Part shown: one piece after another, positions 1 to 7,983 of the stretch
How the letters are laid out: every line of letters begins with the position of its first letter
How positions within the stretch are numbered: the stretch's first letter is position 1
Origin: Streptomyces sp. P9-A2
GTDB lineage: Bacteria; Actinomycetota; Actinomycetes; Streptomycetales; Streptomycetaceae
Assembly (NCBI RefSeq): GCF_036634175.1
Contig: NZ_JAZIFX010000001.1
Span: forward strand, 1,612,001-1,676,000
Reading direction: 5' to 3'
Length of the DNA: 64,000 bases
Made by a program: the position numbers and the translations under genes
The notes under the pieces: generated by a model
The model's database searches: none
What the model was told of the DNA's origin: nothing
The model's input: only the letters and a program-made list of their open reading frames with translations

Positions 1-486
1 GTCCTCGACGACGGCAAGGTCCTGCTGGTCAACCGGGGCTGGATCCCCGCGGACAGTCCGAGTCAGACCGCGTTCCCGAAGGTTCCCGCGCCGCCCGAGG
101 GCGAGCTCACCATCACCGGGCGGCTGATGCAGGACCAGACGACCGAGGACAGCGGCATCAAGAACCTCCAGGGCCTGCCGGACCGGCAGATCATGCTGAT
201 CAACAGCGAGCTGGAGGCCGACCGTCTCGGCAAGGAGGTCCTGGGCGGCTACGTCGACCTGACCGACCCCGCGCCGGGCGGCGACACCCCGGAGCCGATC
301 CCCTCGCCCGAGCACGACGGGACCGGCATCCACATGGCATACGCCGTCCAGTGGTGGCTGTTCGCCGTGGGCGTCCCCGTGGGCTGGGTCGTCCTCGTCC
401 GCCGCGAGGTCCGGGAGCGGGCGGAGAAGGCGGAGCGGGAGGCGGACGCCGAGGGCGCGCAGGACACCGAACCCGCGGCGGTGTAG
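1..486 (+). CDS. SURF1 family protein, 3' part (5' end outside window)
   Basis: The reading frame is open from base 1 and gives the last 161 residues. SURF1-family proteins are inner-membrane factors for cytochrome c oxidase assembly. What I see is the family core VNRGW near residue 10 and, near the C-terminus, HMAYAVQWWLF, the start of the second transmembrane helix, followed by a charged cytoplasmic tail rich in Arg, Glu and Ala. The N-terminal membrane helix lies upstream of the window. The next gene begins 27-60 nt downstream on the same strand, so cotranscription is possible. Confidence 0.9.
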   Translation, partial: VLDDGKVLLVNRGWIPADSPSQTAFPKVPAPPEGELTITGRLMQDQTTEDSGIKNLQGLPDRQIMLINSELEADRLGKEVLGGYVDLTDPAPGGDTPEPIPSPEHDGTGIHMAYAVQWWLFAVGVPVGWVVLVRREVRERAEKAEREADAEGAQDTEPAAV

Positions 487-513
487 CCCGTCACTCACCC
501 GGCTCCGCCCTGA

Positions 514-2340
514 TTGCCGCACCCGGTGGCCGGGCATCCGCACCTCGTGCACCGTATCGAGGACTACGCGCTCATCGGCGACGAACAGACCGCTGCCCTG
601 GTGGGCGCGGACGGCTCCGTCGACTGGCTCTGCCTGCCCCGCTTCGACTCCGGCGCCTGCTTCGCCCGGCTGCTCGGCGACGAGGACAACGGCCACTGGC
701 GCATCGCGCCCGTGGGCGCCGAGCGGTACACGCGCCGCGCCTACCGCCGGGACACCCTCGTCCTGGACACCGAGTGGGAGACCGACAAGGGCCTGGTGCG
801 TGTCACGGACCTGATGCCGCAGCGCGACCTCGCGCCCGACCTGGTGCGCATCATCGAGGGCGTCCGTGGCGAGGTGACCGTCCGCAGCACGCTCCGGCTG
901 CGCTTCGACTACGGCTCGGTGGTGCCCTGGGTACGCAGGGCGGACAGCCACCGGGTGGCGGTCGCCGGTCCGGACTCGGCGTGGCTGCGCAGTGTGCCGG
1001 AGGTGCCCACCTGGGGCGAGGACCTCGGCACGCACTCCGAGTTCACGGTCGCGCCGGGCGAGCGGGTCGCGTTCGTCCTCACCTGGCACCCGTCCCACGA
1101 GCCGCGCCCGCCGCTGGTGGATCCGTACTCCTCGCTGCGGCACAGCATCGCCGACTGGCGCGCGTGGGCGTCCCGCTGCCGTTACGACGGGCCGTACCGG
1201 GACGCTGTCGTGCGGTCCCTGATCACACTCAAGGCGCTCACCTACTCGCCGACGGGCGGCATCGTCGCCGCGCCCACCACCTCGCTGCCGGAGGAGCCGG
1301 GCGGGGTGCGCAACTGGGACTACCGCTTCTGCTGGCTGCGCGACTCCACGCTGACCCTGAGCGCGCTGCTGGCGGCCGGCTACCAGGAGGAGGCGGAGGC
1401 GTGGCGCAACTGGCTGCTGCGCGCGGTCGCGGGCGACCCGGCGGATCTTCAGATCATGTACGGGGTGGCGGGCGAGCGGCGGCTGCCCGAGACCGAACTT
1501 CCGTGGCTGTCCGGCTTCGACGGCGCCACTCCGGTACGGGTCGGGAACGACGCCGTCAACCAGCTCCAGCTGGACGTGTACGGCGAGGTCGTGGACTCGC
1601 TGGCACTGGCCCGGCGGTCGGGTCTGTCCCCGCACCCGGACGTGTGGGCGCTGCAGAGGGTGCTGCTGGACTTCCTCCGGTCGGCCTGGCGGCAGCCGGA
1701 CGAGGGGCTGTGGGAGGTACGCGGCGGCCGGCGGCACTTCGTGCACTCCAAGGTGATGGTGTGGGTGGCCGCCGACCGTGCCGTGCGCCTCCTGGAGGAG
1801 AACCCGGACCTGGAAGGCAACGTGGAGAGCGACCTCGAGGACTGGCGCGCGTTGCGCGACGAGGTGCACCGTGACGTGTGCGAGAAGGGATACGACCCCG
1901 AGCGGAACACCTTCACGCAGTCCTACGGATCGCGGGAGCTCGACGCCGCGCTGCTGCTGATCCCCCGGGTGGGCTTTCTGCCGCCCGACGATCCCCGGGT
2001 GCTCGGCACCGTCGACGCGATCCACACGGAGCTGGGACAGAACGGGTTCGTGCGCCGCTACACCCCGGCCGGTACCGACGTCGACGGTCTGCCCGGTGTG
2101 GAGGGGACCTTCCTGGTGTGCTCGTTCTGGCTCGCGGACGCCCTGCACATGACGGGCCGGACGGCTCAGGCGCGCGAACTGTTCGAACGGCTGCTGGGAC
2201 TCGCCAACGACGTGGGACTGCTGGCGGAGGAGTACGACCCGGCCGGCGAGAGGCTGCTGGGCAACTTCCCGCAGGCGTTCAGCCACATCGGCCTGGTGAA
2301 CACCGCTCTCGCCCTGTTCGCGGGCGAGGAGGCAGGATAG
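514..2340 (+). CDS. Glycoside hydrolase family 15 protein (glucoamylase/trehalase-like)
   Basis: A 608-residue cytosolic enzyme without signal peptide. GH15 members hydrolyse alpha-glucosidic bonds with inversion; close actinobacterial relatives include trehalases and glucoamylase-like proteins, so the substrate is open. The N-terminal beta domain opens with RIEDYALIGDEQTAAL and DGSVDWLCLPRFDS, both typical of the family. The (alpha/alpha)6 barrel carries NWDYRFCWLRDS near residue 270 and the second catalytic-Glu region EGTFLVCSFWLADAL near residue 530. The longest frame starts at a TTG at 514. A GTG at 547, just before the conserved RIEDYAL segment, is an equally good or better start. The stop is 5 nt before the next gene. 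Confidence 0.9.
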   Translation: MPHPVAGHPHLVHRIEDYALIGDEQTAALVGADGSVDWLCLPRFDSGACFARLLGDEDNGHWRIAPVGAERYTRRAYRRDTLVLDTEWETDKGLVRVTDLMPQRDLAPDLVRIIEGVRGEVTVRSTLRLRFDYGSVVPWVRRADSHRVAVAGPDSAWLRSVPEVPTWGEDLGTHSEFTVAPGERVAFVLTWHPSHEPRPPLVDPYSSLRHSIADWRAWASRCRYDGPYRDAVVRSLITLKALTYSPTGGIVAAPTTSLPEEPGGVRNWDYRFCWLRDSTLTLSALLAAGYQEEAEAWRNWLLRAVAGDPADLQIMYGVAGERRLPETELPWLSGFDGATPVRVGNDAVNQLQLDVYGEVVDSLALARRSGLSPHPDVWALQRVLLDFLRSAWRQPDEGLWEVRGGRRHFVHSKVMVWVAADRAVRLLEENPDLEGNVESDLEDWRALRDEVHRDVCEKGYDPERNTFTQSYGSRELDAALLLIPRVGFLPPDDPRVLGTVDAIHTELGQNGFVRRYTPAGTDVDGLPGVEGTFLVCSFWLADALHMTGRTAQARELFERLLGLANDVGLLAEEYDPAGERLLGNFPQAFSHIGLVNTALALFAGEEAG

Positions 2341-2345
2341 GGGCC

Positions 2346-3101
2346 ATGGATCTTGGACTGAAGGACCGGGTGTACGTCGTCACCGGGGCGACCCGCGGGC
2401 TGGGCAACGCCACCGCGCGCGAGCTGGTCGCGGACGGCGCGAAGGTGGTCGTCACGGGACGGGAGCACGAGAGCGTCGCCGAGGCAGCCGCCGATCTGGG
2501 GCCGGACGCGGTCGGCGTGGCGGTCGACAACGCCGACCCCGGGGCGGCGGCGCGGCTGATCGCGACCGCGCGTGAGCGGTTCCACCGTTTCGACGGCATC
2601 CTCGTCAGCGTGGGCGGTCCCCCGCCCGGGTTCGTGGCCGACACCACCGACGAGCAGTGGCAGTCGGCGTTCGAGTCGGTGTTCCTGGGCGCGGTGCGGC
2701 TGGCCCGGGCCGCCGCGGCGGAGCTGGGCGAGGGCGGTGTCATCGGCTTCGTGCTGTCCGGCTCGGTGTACGAGCCGCTGCCCGGCCTGACCATCTCCAA
2801 CGGGCTGCGCCCTGGGCTGGCCGGCTTCGCCAAGTCCCTCGCCGACGAGCTGGGCCCGCGCGGCATCCGTGTCGTGGGGGTGCTCCCGGGACGCATCGAC
2901 ACGGACCGCGTCCGTGAGCTCGACTCCCTCTCCGCCGACCCGGAGGCCACCCGCCAGGCGGCCCAGTCCCGCATCCCGCTGCGCCGCTACGGCACCCCTG
3001 CGGAGTTCGGCCGCGCCGCGGCCTTCCTCCTCTCCCCGGCCGCCTCCTATGTCACGGGCGTCATGGTCCCGGTGGACGGCGGGGTACGGCACGGGTTCTG
3101 A
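2346..3101 (+). CDS. SDR family oxidoreductase with non-canonical active site
   Basis: A 251-residue short-chain dehydrogenase/reductase-fold protein, probably NAD(P)-binding and cytosolic. The Rossmann glycine motif TGATRGLG lies at residues 13-20, and the C-terminal signature YVTGVMVPVDGG is typical of FabG-like SDRs. The NNAG motif is replaced by SVGGPPP. The usual YxxxK dyad aligns to Ser151-Asn-Gly-Leu-Arg155 (sequence ISNGLRPGLAGF), so both the catalytic Tyr and Lys are absent. This pattern recurs in an SDR subgroup annotated only as 3-oxoacyl-ACP reductase-like, so activity should not be assumed. It starts 5 nt after the GH15 gene and is likely in the same operon. Confidence 0.85.
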   Translation: MDLGLKDRVYVVTGATRGLGNATARELVADGAKVVVTGREHESVAEAAADLGPDAVGVAVDNADPGAAARLIATARERFHRFDGILVSVGGPPPGFVADTTDEQWQSAFESVFLGAVRLARAAAAELGEGGVIGFVLSGSVYEPLPGLTISNGLRPGLAGFAKSLADELGPRGIRVVGVLPGRIDTDRVRELDSLSADPEATRQAAQSRIPLRRYGTPAEFGRAAAFLLSPAASYVTGVMVPVDGGVRHGF

Positions 3102-3130
3102 GGACCGTTCCGGAGGCGGGGCCGCGCGGA

Positions 3131-3256
3131 ACGGTCCGGTCGTCACGGTCCGGTCGTCACGGTCCGGTCGTCACGGTCCGGTCGTCACGGTCCGGTCGTC
3201 ACGGTCCGGTCGTCACGGTCCGGTCGTCACGGTCCGGTCGTCACGGTCCGGTCGTC
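3131..3256. repeat. Nine perfect 14-bp tandem repeats (acggtccggtcgtc)
   Basis: Nine exact head-to-tail copies of acggtccggtcgtc run from 3131 to 3256. The array starts 30 nt after the SDR stop. Its last copy contributes the first two bases (3255-3256) of the stop codon of the convergent gene remnant at 3255. Perfect identity of all nine units suggests recent expansion. The unit is not itself an inverted repeat. Confidence 0.97.
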
Positions 3257-3720
3257 AGCGGCGCATCAGGAGCGAGGTCACGCGCAGTCGGCCGCTGTGG
3301 ATCCACACGTCGGAGTACTCCACCGGCCGCCCGTCGTCCAGATAGGTGACCTGCTGGAGGTACTGCACCGGGCTGCCCTGTTCCACGGCCAGGGCGGCGG
3401 CGGTCTCCTCGGTGGCCGCCTCGGCGCTGAACGTGCGGCGGGCGGTGGCGATCCGGAGACCGAACGTGCCCTCCAGCTCGCCGAAGAGACTCGAGGACAT
3501 GGCCAGTTCGACGGCGGCCTTCTCCTGCGCGCTGAGCAGCAGCATGACCTTGACAGGGCCTCCGAAAGCACGGACCACACCCGCGATGTCCTCGCGGAAC
3601 TCGTCGTACTTGCCGCTCCTGAGCCAGCCGACCTGCACACCGATGTCGAGCTGGGTGGCGCCGGGCCGGGCTGTCTCGGCCGCTTCGGCCGCCTTGCCCG
3701 CGCTGGTTCGGAGCGCCCGC
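3255..3720 (-). pseudogene. Chimeric remnant: DeoC-like aldolase fragment joined to GntR UTRA domain
   Basis: Read on the minus strand, the first part (about 3720-3500) has the order GKAAEA...GATQLDI...GWLRSGKYDEFREDIAGVV...VKVML...EKAAVELA, which matches the middle of deoxyribose-phosphate aldolases (DeoC). The second part (about 3500-3255) reads LFGELEGTFGLRIA...ARRTF...GSPVQYLQQVTYLDDGRPVEYS, the end of a UTRA ligand-binding domain of HutC-type GntR regulators. No winged-helix DNA-binding domain and no complete aldolase barrel are present. The DeoC-like frame continues upstream without a good start; an internal GTG at 3638 would give 127 residues. I infer fusion of two decayed genes by deletion. 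A small functional ligand-binding protein is less likely. Confidence 0.6.
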
Positions 3721-3757
3721 GCGTCTTCGCGGGGAACCGGTGGATGCGCCGGGGCGC

Positions 3758-4345
3758 TCAGCTGACCCGTTCCGCTCGGTGTTTGACCGCGCTGAGGCGG
3801 ACCTCGGCCGGGAGCGTGGTGAGGCCCGCCGATTCGCGGGCGTGGGCCAGGGCTCCGGTGGTGAGGGTGTCCAGCGCGGTGCCGGGGTCGGCGTGGGGTT
3901 CCAGGAGGAGGTGGACGCGGGTCCGCGGGATGCCGCGGCGGCCGGTCAGCCGTACGTGGGCCTTTTCGACGCCGTCCGGCCGGCCCGCCTCCTGGGCGAG
4001 GGCGGTCTCCAGCGCCCGGCCGCGCAGCACCGCGTCGTCACCGTCGCCGGTGTCGACGAACACCTCGGCGAGCCGTCGCCGGCGCAGTACCGCGATCAGC
4101 CACCACAGGAGGAGCAGGACGAGGACGGCGAGCGTGGCGATCACGACCGGCCACCACCAGCCCTCGTCCCGCCAGCGGGTCCGCTCGGCCTCGTCCAGCA
4201 GGACGTCGTGCCGTCCGTCGTGCAGCCACCAGGAGGGCGCGGGCGCCCCCAGCCCGACGGCCAGGACGGACCCGCCGAGGGCCACCAGCAGCAGCCCCAC
4301 GATTCCGAGCAGGACACGGTTGACGACCCTGACCATCGTGCTCAC
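3758..4345 (-). CDS. amaP: Alkaline-shock membrane anchor (AmaP-like) protein
   Basis: A 195-residue membrane protein. It has one hydrophobic helix at about residues 8-32 and a second at about 67-86, the latter followed by an Arg-rich cytoplasmic stretch. The C-terminal half resembles the Asp23-like fold of AmaP, the protein that tethers Asp23 to the membrane in Firmicutes. The start overlaps the stop of the next upstream gene by 4 nt, so it is the distal member of a minus-strand run with two Asp23-family genes. Role inferred: membrane anchor of the Asp23/Gls24 envelope complex. Confidence 0.7.
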   Translation of the reverse strand: MSTMVRVVNRVLLGIVGLLLVALGGSVLAVGLGAPAPSWWLHDGRHDVLLDEAERTRWRDEGWWWPVVIATLAVLVLLLLWWLIAVLRRRRLAEVFVDTGDGDDAVLRGRALETALAQEAGRPDGVEKAHVRLTGRRGIPRTRVHLLLEPHADPGTALDTLTTGALAHARESAGLTTLPAEVRLSAVKHRAERVS

Positions 4346-4974
4346 CCCTTCCGGCCGGGGCGCCGCACCCGTACCGCCAGTGCCGGCGGCCGGGACAACG
4401 CCATGCGCCCGACCGCGTCGGCGAGCACCGCGCGCAGGTCGGCCCGTACGTCGTCCAGTTCACGAAAATGCGACACCGCGCGGACGTCGGCCCGCCTGCG
4501 GGTCACCCGTACGCGTACCGACCGCACCCCGGCGGTCTCCATGGCCCGGTCCCGCAGTACCATCGCCGCCGCGTCGCGGTCGAGATCGGCGCGTACGTCG
4601 GGGTGGGTGCGGCGCATCGGGAGCAGGTGCCGCAGCCCGGGGGTGAGGGCCAGCAGGAGCAGCCAGAGACCGAGGACGGTGGCAACGCCGGCGCCCAGCA
4701 GCACCCAGATGTCGTCCAGGGGCCGCCCGGCCAGCTGGTCGGCCAGTTCCCGGCGCCAGCTCATCGCGGGCCGGCCGGCGCGCACCGCGACGATGTCGTA
4801 CAGGAACATCGCCGCCACTGCCAGAAGCAGCAGCGCGAGCAGGCCGGCGGAAATCCTGCGCGCCGACCAGAAACGCCGGACACCGCTGCCCACGGTGTCG
4901 TCGTCCGGCGCGGGCGGCGGTGTCTTCTCCAGGACGGTGCCCGTGGTGACCTCGCCGGGCCCGGTTTCGCTCAT
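4342..4974 (-). CDS. DUF6286-type membrane protein of the Asp23 cluster
   Basis: A 210-residue protein with a short acidic, proline-rich N-terminus, a transmembrane helix at about residues 40-60, a second at about 90-112, and a soluble C-terminal half with alternating beta/alpha character and many Arg residues. Its layout mirrors the neighbouring AmaP-like protein, so the two may be diverged paralogs. It starts at an ATG at 4974 that overlaps the upstream Asp23-family stop by 4 nt. Streptomyces genomes usually carry this gene between asp23 and amaP. Function unknown beyond a likely role in an envelope-stress complex. Confidence 0.7.
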   Translation of the reverse strand: MSETGPGEVTTGTVLEKTPPPAPDDDTVGSGVRRFWSARRISAGLLALLLLAVAAMFLYDIVAVRAGRPAMSWRRELADQLAGRPLDDIWVLLGAGVATVLGLWLLLLALTPGLRHLLPMRRTHPDVRADLDRDAAAMVLRDRAMETAGVRSVRVRVTRRRADVRAVSHFRELDDVRADLRAVLADAVGRMALSRPPALAVRVRRPGRKG

Positions 4975-5363
4975 CGGGTCCTCCCGTGGATCTCGTCGGG
5001 CGCCGCCGGGTGCAGCCGTTCCACCTGGACGGCGACCTCCGGTACCTGCATGCCCGTCAGCCCGGACACCCGTTCGGTCACCTGGCGGCGTACCTGTCCG
5101 CACCGGCCGCCGATGTCGCCGGGGTAGCCGAGTTCGACATGGACACGGACCCGCGCGGTGTCGTCGTGGTGGACGACGACCGTGGCGTACGGCGGCTCGG
5201 CGTCCCGGGGCAGCGGTCCGACCGCCTCGCGGGCCGCCTGGGAGGCGATCTTCGCGACCACCCGGTCGGTGATCCTGGTCGTGCCGCGCTCACGCGGCGG
5301 CACGAGGCCCGGGGCGCCGTCGGCCTCGCCCTCCGCCGTGTTCACCGGTCCCACCGGTGTCAC
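4971..5363 (-). CDS. Asp23/Gls24 family envelope stress protein (first copy)
   Basis: A 130-residue soluble protein. The family pattern TRITDRVVAKIASQAARE near residues 29-46, followed by a beta strand (ATVVVHHDD), RVRVHVELGYP and the C-terminal VERVSGLTG-type segment, identifies the Asp23/Gls24 (alkaline shock protein) domain. In Firmicutes these proteins coat the inner face of the membrane via AmaP. The start overlaps the stop of the upstream 61-residue membrane protein by 4 nt and its stop overlaps the next gene, so translation is probably coupled through the cluster. Confidence 0.8.
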   Translation of the reverse strand: MTPVGPVNTAEGEADGAPGLVPPRERGTTRITDRVVAKIASQAAREAVGPLPRDAEPPYATVVVHHDDTARVRVHVELGYPGDIGGRCGQVRRQVTERVSGLTGMQVPEVAVQVERLHPAAPDEIHGRTR

Positions 5364-5545
5364 CGCCGCCGATCGCTACGGGGACGGAAGAAGTCGCCGA
5401 ACTCCAGGTCTCCCTCGAGGAATCGCCCGACGACGAAACCGACGGCCCCCAGGGCCGCCACCAGCAGGAAGGCCCCGAATCCGCCGAAGTATCCGGCGAA
5501 GCCCAGCGCCATGCCGGCGATCATGCCGACCACGGCCATGCTCAT
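5360..5545 (-). CDS. Small glycine-rich membrane protein of the Asp23 cluster
   Basis: A 61-residue protein. About residues 3-43 form a glycine-rich hydrophobic region long enough for two membrane helices with GxxxG-like spacing, followed by the charged tail LEGDLEFGDFFRPRSDRRR. It resembles the small DUF2273-type membrane proteins found beside asp23 genes. It overlaps the downstream Asp23-family gene by 4 nt and lies 68 nt from the second Asp23 gene. Role inferred from context only. Confidence 0.7.
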   Translation of the reverse strand: MSMAVVGMIAGMALGFAGYFGGFGAFLLVAALGAVGFVVGRFLEGDLEFGDFFRPRSDRRR

Positions 5546-5613
5546 GGTGCGCTCCTCAGTTGCTCAGCGGTTCGCCGTCATCGCGGTCACGGGCCCGTTC
5601 ACCGCCCGGTTTC

Positions 5614-6108
5614 TCACTGGAGACGGCTCTCCGGCTCCTCGTCCTCCTCGTCCGGCAGCTTCACGTCGCTCACCGCGATGTTGACCTCGACCACCTCGAG
5701 GCTGGTCATCCGCTCGACCGCCGCGACGACGTTCTCCCGTACGGCCCTGGCGACGTCGCCGATGGACACGCCGTAGTCGACGACGATCTCCAGGTCGAGC
5801 GCGGTCTGCACCTCGCCGACCTCGGCCTTCACACCTCGGGCCACCGATTTCGACCCACCCGGCACCCGGTCGCGCACGGCCCCGAAGGTCCGGGACAGGC
5901 CGCTGCCCATGGCGTACACGCCGAGCACGTCCCGCGCCGCCATGCCCGCGATCTTCTCCACGACGCCGTCGGCGATCGTGGTGCGGCCACGCGTGGCGGG
6001 GTCGCCTCCGCCGCGCCGGGCGCCCGGCCCTCTGCGCGCGAAGGTGTCCGGCCCGGTCTTCTCGAGGTCGGCGGCCCGCGTCGAGCCGCCGTCCGTGACG
6101 TCGCTCAT
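5614..6108 (-). CDS. Asp23/Gls24 family envelope stress protein (second copy)
   Basis: A 164-residue protein with a disordered basic and glycine-rich N-terminus, then the Asp23/Gls24 domain: TTIADGVVEKIAGMAARDV near residues 43-61, LDLEIVVDYGVSIGDVARAVRENV, and VVEVNIAVSDVKLPDEED at the C-terminus. It is closer to classical Asp23 than the copy at 4971. As the first minus-strand gene it is probably promoter-proximal; the divergent gene starts 88 nt away at 6197, so that gap likely holds both promoters. Confidence 0.85.
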   Translation of the reverse strand: MSDVTDGGSTRAADLEKTGPDTFARRGPGARRGGGDPATRGRTTIADGVVEKIAGMAARDVLGVYAMGSGLSRTFGAVRDRVPGGSKSVARGVKAEVGEVQTALDLEIVVDYGVSIGDVARAVRENVVAAVERMTSLEVVEVNIAVSDVKLPDEEDEEPESRLQ

Positions 6109-6196
6109 CGCCGTACGTCCCTTCTGATCGTCGTCCACAGGACCACCGTATGCGCCGATGCGTGGTTGCGCGCCAGGGATACGGCAGGCTGGAGGA

Positions 6197-7006
6197 ATGA
6201 CGGCGGACCGGTGGACTCGGACAGTGCGGCAGCAGTTGGGACTGGGCAGGCTTCTGCCTCTGGGCGGACCGCGCGACGGCGCGTGGATCTTCGAGCGGGC
6301 CGCGGGGGCGGTGCTGCGACGCGCGGTGGCGCGGGCCGAGCCGGGGCTGCGCCTGGACGGTCTGCGGATCGAGCTCGCCGCTCCGGAGGACGCCGTGGAG
6401 CCGGTGGTGCCCGCTCCGCCCAGCGCCCTGCCACCGGGCTCGCTGCGGGTGACGGCCCGGTTCGCGGCCCCGGCGGCGGAGCCTCTGCCGGTGACGGCGG
6501 ACCGGCTGCGGGCGGTGTTGTCGCGGGCCGCGGCGGAGCGGATCGGGCTGGTGGTGACAGAGGTGGACCTGAGGGTGACGGAGCTGCTGGACGCGGAGGC
6601 CGGGACGGCGGCGGGCCCGGCGACTGGGAGCGGGACGGGAGACACAGCGAACGGACCGGCCGATACTCCGTTCGAGGACCGGGCCGTTGCTCCGTTCGAG
6701 GGTCCGGCCGTTACTCCGGCCGATGTCCCGGACTCCGGTGGGTCCGACGAGGACCGGGTCGCCGCCGCGGCGCTCGCCGTACCGGGGGTGTCCCGGCTGA
6801 CGGGCGCGCTCGGCCGGGCGGTGCACCTCGCGCCGTCACCACAGGCGTCCGACGGTGTCGCCCTGAGCGGCCGTCACGCGCGCGTGGATCTCGCCGTCGG
6901 GGCGGAGCACCGGGCCCTGGACGTGGCCCGGTCGGTCCGTTCGGCGGTGTCGGCCGCCCTGCCGGACCGTCCGACGGTGGCGGTCTTGGTCACAGCGGTC
7001 GACTGA
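6197..7006 (+). CDS. Conserved Streptomyces protein beside the Asp23 cluster
   Basis: A 269-residue soluble protein of unknown function; Streptomyces homologs are often named nucleopolyhedrovirus P10 family, a label that says little. It has two alpha/beta segments with Asp23-like patterns (RLDGLRIELAAPE..., and LSGRHARVDLAVGAEH...) joined by a low-complexity linker of imperfect repeats such as TPFEDRAVAPFEGPAV at about residues 155-180. This suggests a diverged tandem Asp23-like protein. Divergent from the cluster at 6108. The ATG at 6197 has GGAGG unusually close; a GTG at 6221 is a possible alternative start. Confidence 0.65.
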   Translation: MTADRWTRTVRQQLGLGRLLPLGGPRDGAWIFERAAGAVLRRAVARAEPGLRLDGLRIELAAPEDAVEPVVPAPPSALPPGSLRVTARFAAPAAEPLPVTADRLRAVLSRAAAERIGLVVTEVDLRVTELLDAEAGTAAGPATGSGTGDTANGPADTPFEDRAVAPFEGPAVTPADVPDSGGSDEDRVAAAALAVPGVSRLTGALGRAVHLAPSPQASDGVALSGRHARVDLAVGAEHRALDVARSVRSAVSAALPDRPTVAVLVTAVD

Positions 7007-7032
7007 CGCTCCTCAGCGCGTCCCGGGCCCGT

Positions 7033-7836
7033 TCATTCGCCGAGGCCGGCCAGGTCCCGCAGCCGGCGGCCCTGGGCCGCGCGCTCGGCGACCCGCTGCT
7101 CCTCGTACGTACGCTCCATGGCCCCGCTCAGCAGTGCCTTCGTCTCGATCACGGCGTCCCGGGGTGCGGCGAGCAGCGCCGCGGCGAGGTCCCGCACCGC
7201 TCCGTCCAGTTCGTCACCGGGTACGGCGATGTTGGCGAGTCCGGTGTTCACGGCCTCCCCGGCCGTGACGAACCGCCCGGTCGCGCAGATCTCCAGCGCG
7301 CGGGCGTACCCGACGAGCCCGACCAGCGGATGCGTGCCGGTCAGGTCCGGGACGAGTCCCAGGCCGGTCTCGCGCATGGCGAACTGGACATCGTCGGCGA
7401 CGACCCGCAGGTCGCAGGCGAGAGCCAGCTGGAAACCGGCTCCGATGGCATGCCCCTGCACGGCCGCGATGGACACGATGTCGCTGCGCCGCCACCAGGT
7501 GAACGCCTCCTGGTAGGTGGCGATGGTCGCGTCGAGGCCGGCCTCGCTGCCGCGTGCCATCTCGACGAACGACGGATCGCCCTCGATTCCCTCGGGGGTG
7601 AGCATCTGCCGGTCGAGGCCGGCGGAGAAGGACTTGCCCTCTCCGCGGAGCACCACGACCCGCACGGAACCCGGCAGCAGCCGGCCCGCCTCGGTCAACG
7701 CGCGCCACAGAGCGGGGCTCTGCGCGTTGCGCTTGGCCGGGTTGGTCAGCGTCACCGTGGCGATCGCGTCGTCGACGGTGAGCCGTACGCCGTCCTTGTC
7801 GAGTACGGGACCGAAGTCCTGGGCGGGCGAAGCCAT
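7033..7836 (-). CDS. Enoyl-CoA hydratase/isomerase family protein
   Basis: A 267-residue crotonase-fold protein. The oxyanion-hole segments are GKSFSAGLD near residue 70 and AVQGHAIGAGFQLALACDLRV near residue 125. The segment usually holding the second catalytic Glu reads GLVPDLTGTHPL, with Asp where crotonase has Glu. The reaction may therefore differ from simple enoyl-CoA hydration, and the substrate is not predictable. It ends 26 nt from the convergent gene at 7006 and has its own upstream region. Confidence 0.85.
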   Translation of the reverse strand: MASPAQDFGPVLDKDGVRLTVDDAIATVTLTNPAKRNAQSPALWRALTEAGRLLPGSVRVVVLRGEGKSFSAGLDRQMLTPEGIEGDPSFVEMARGSEAGLDATIATYQEAFTWWRRSDIVSIAAVQGHAIGAGFQLALACDLRVVADDVQFAMRETGLGLVPDLTGTHPLVGLVGYARALEICATGRFVTAGEAVNTGLANIAVPGDELDGAVRDLAAALLAAPRDAVIETKALLSGAMERTYEEQRVAERAAQGRRLRDLAGLGE

Positions 7837-7924
7837 GGGGCGCCTCCGATGGGTGCGGTCGTCCTCCGTACCGTACGGCGGGACCGGGCCCGCCCTGCGG
7901 CACAGCTGAGTGACTGCACAGTAA

Positions 7925-7956
7925 CCACCCGCCCGGCCTGTCGGCCGACCGGGTGG
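7925..7956 (-). terminator. Hairpin downstream of the small HTH gene
   Basis: CCACCCG (7925-7931) pairs with CGGGTGG (7950-7956), and the inner CGGCC/GGCCG adds a second helix after a small mismatch. It lies 28 nt past the stop of the minus-strand gene ending at 7984. There is no U-tract, as is usual in Streptomyces. Confidence 0.5.
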
Positions 7957-7983
7957 CCACCTCGGATCGTGCGCGCCCAGGGG

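Noticed and set aside
3740..5272. Long plus-strand open frame opposite the Asp23/AmaP genes
   Set aside because: It mirrors minus-strand genes with clear domains and 4-nt overlaps; the translation is an Arg/Pro/Gly-rich string without motifs, as expected for antisense frames in high-GC DNA.
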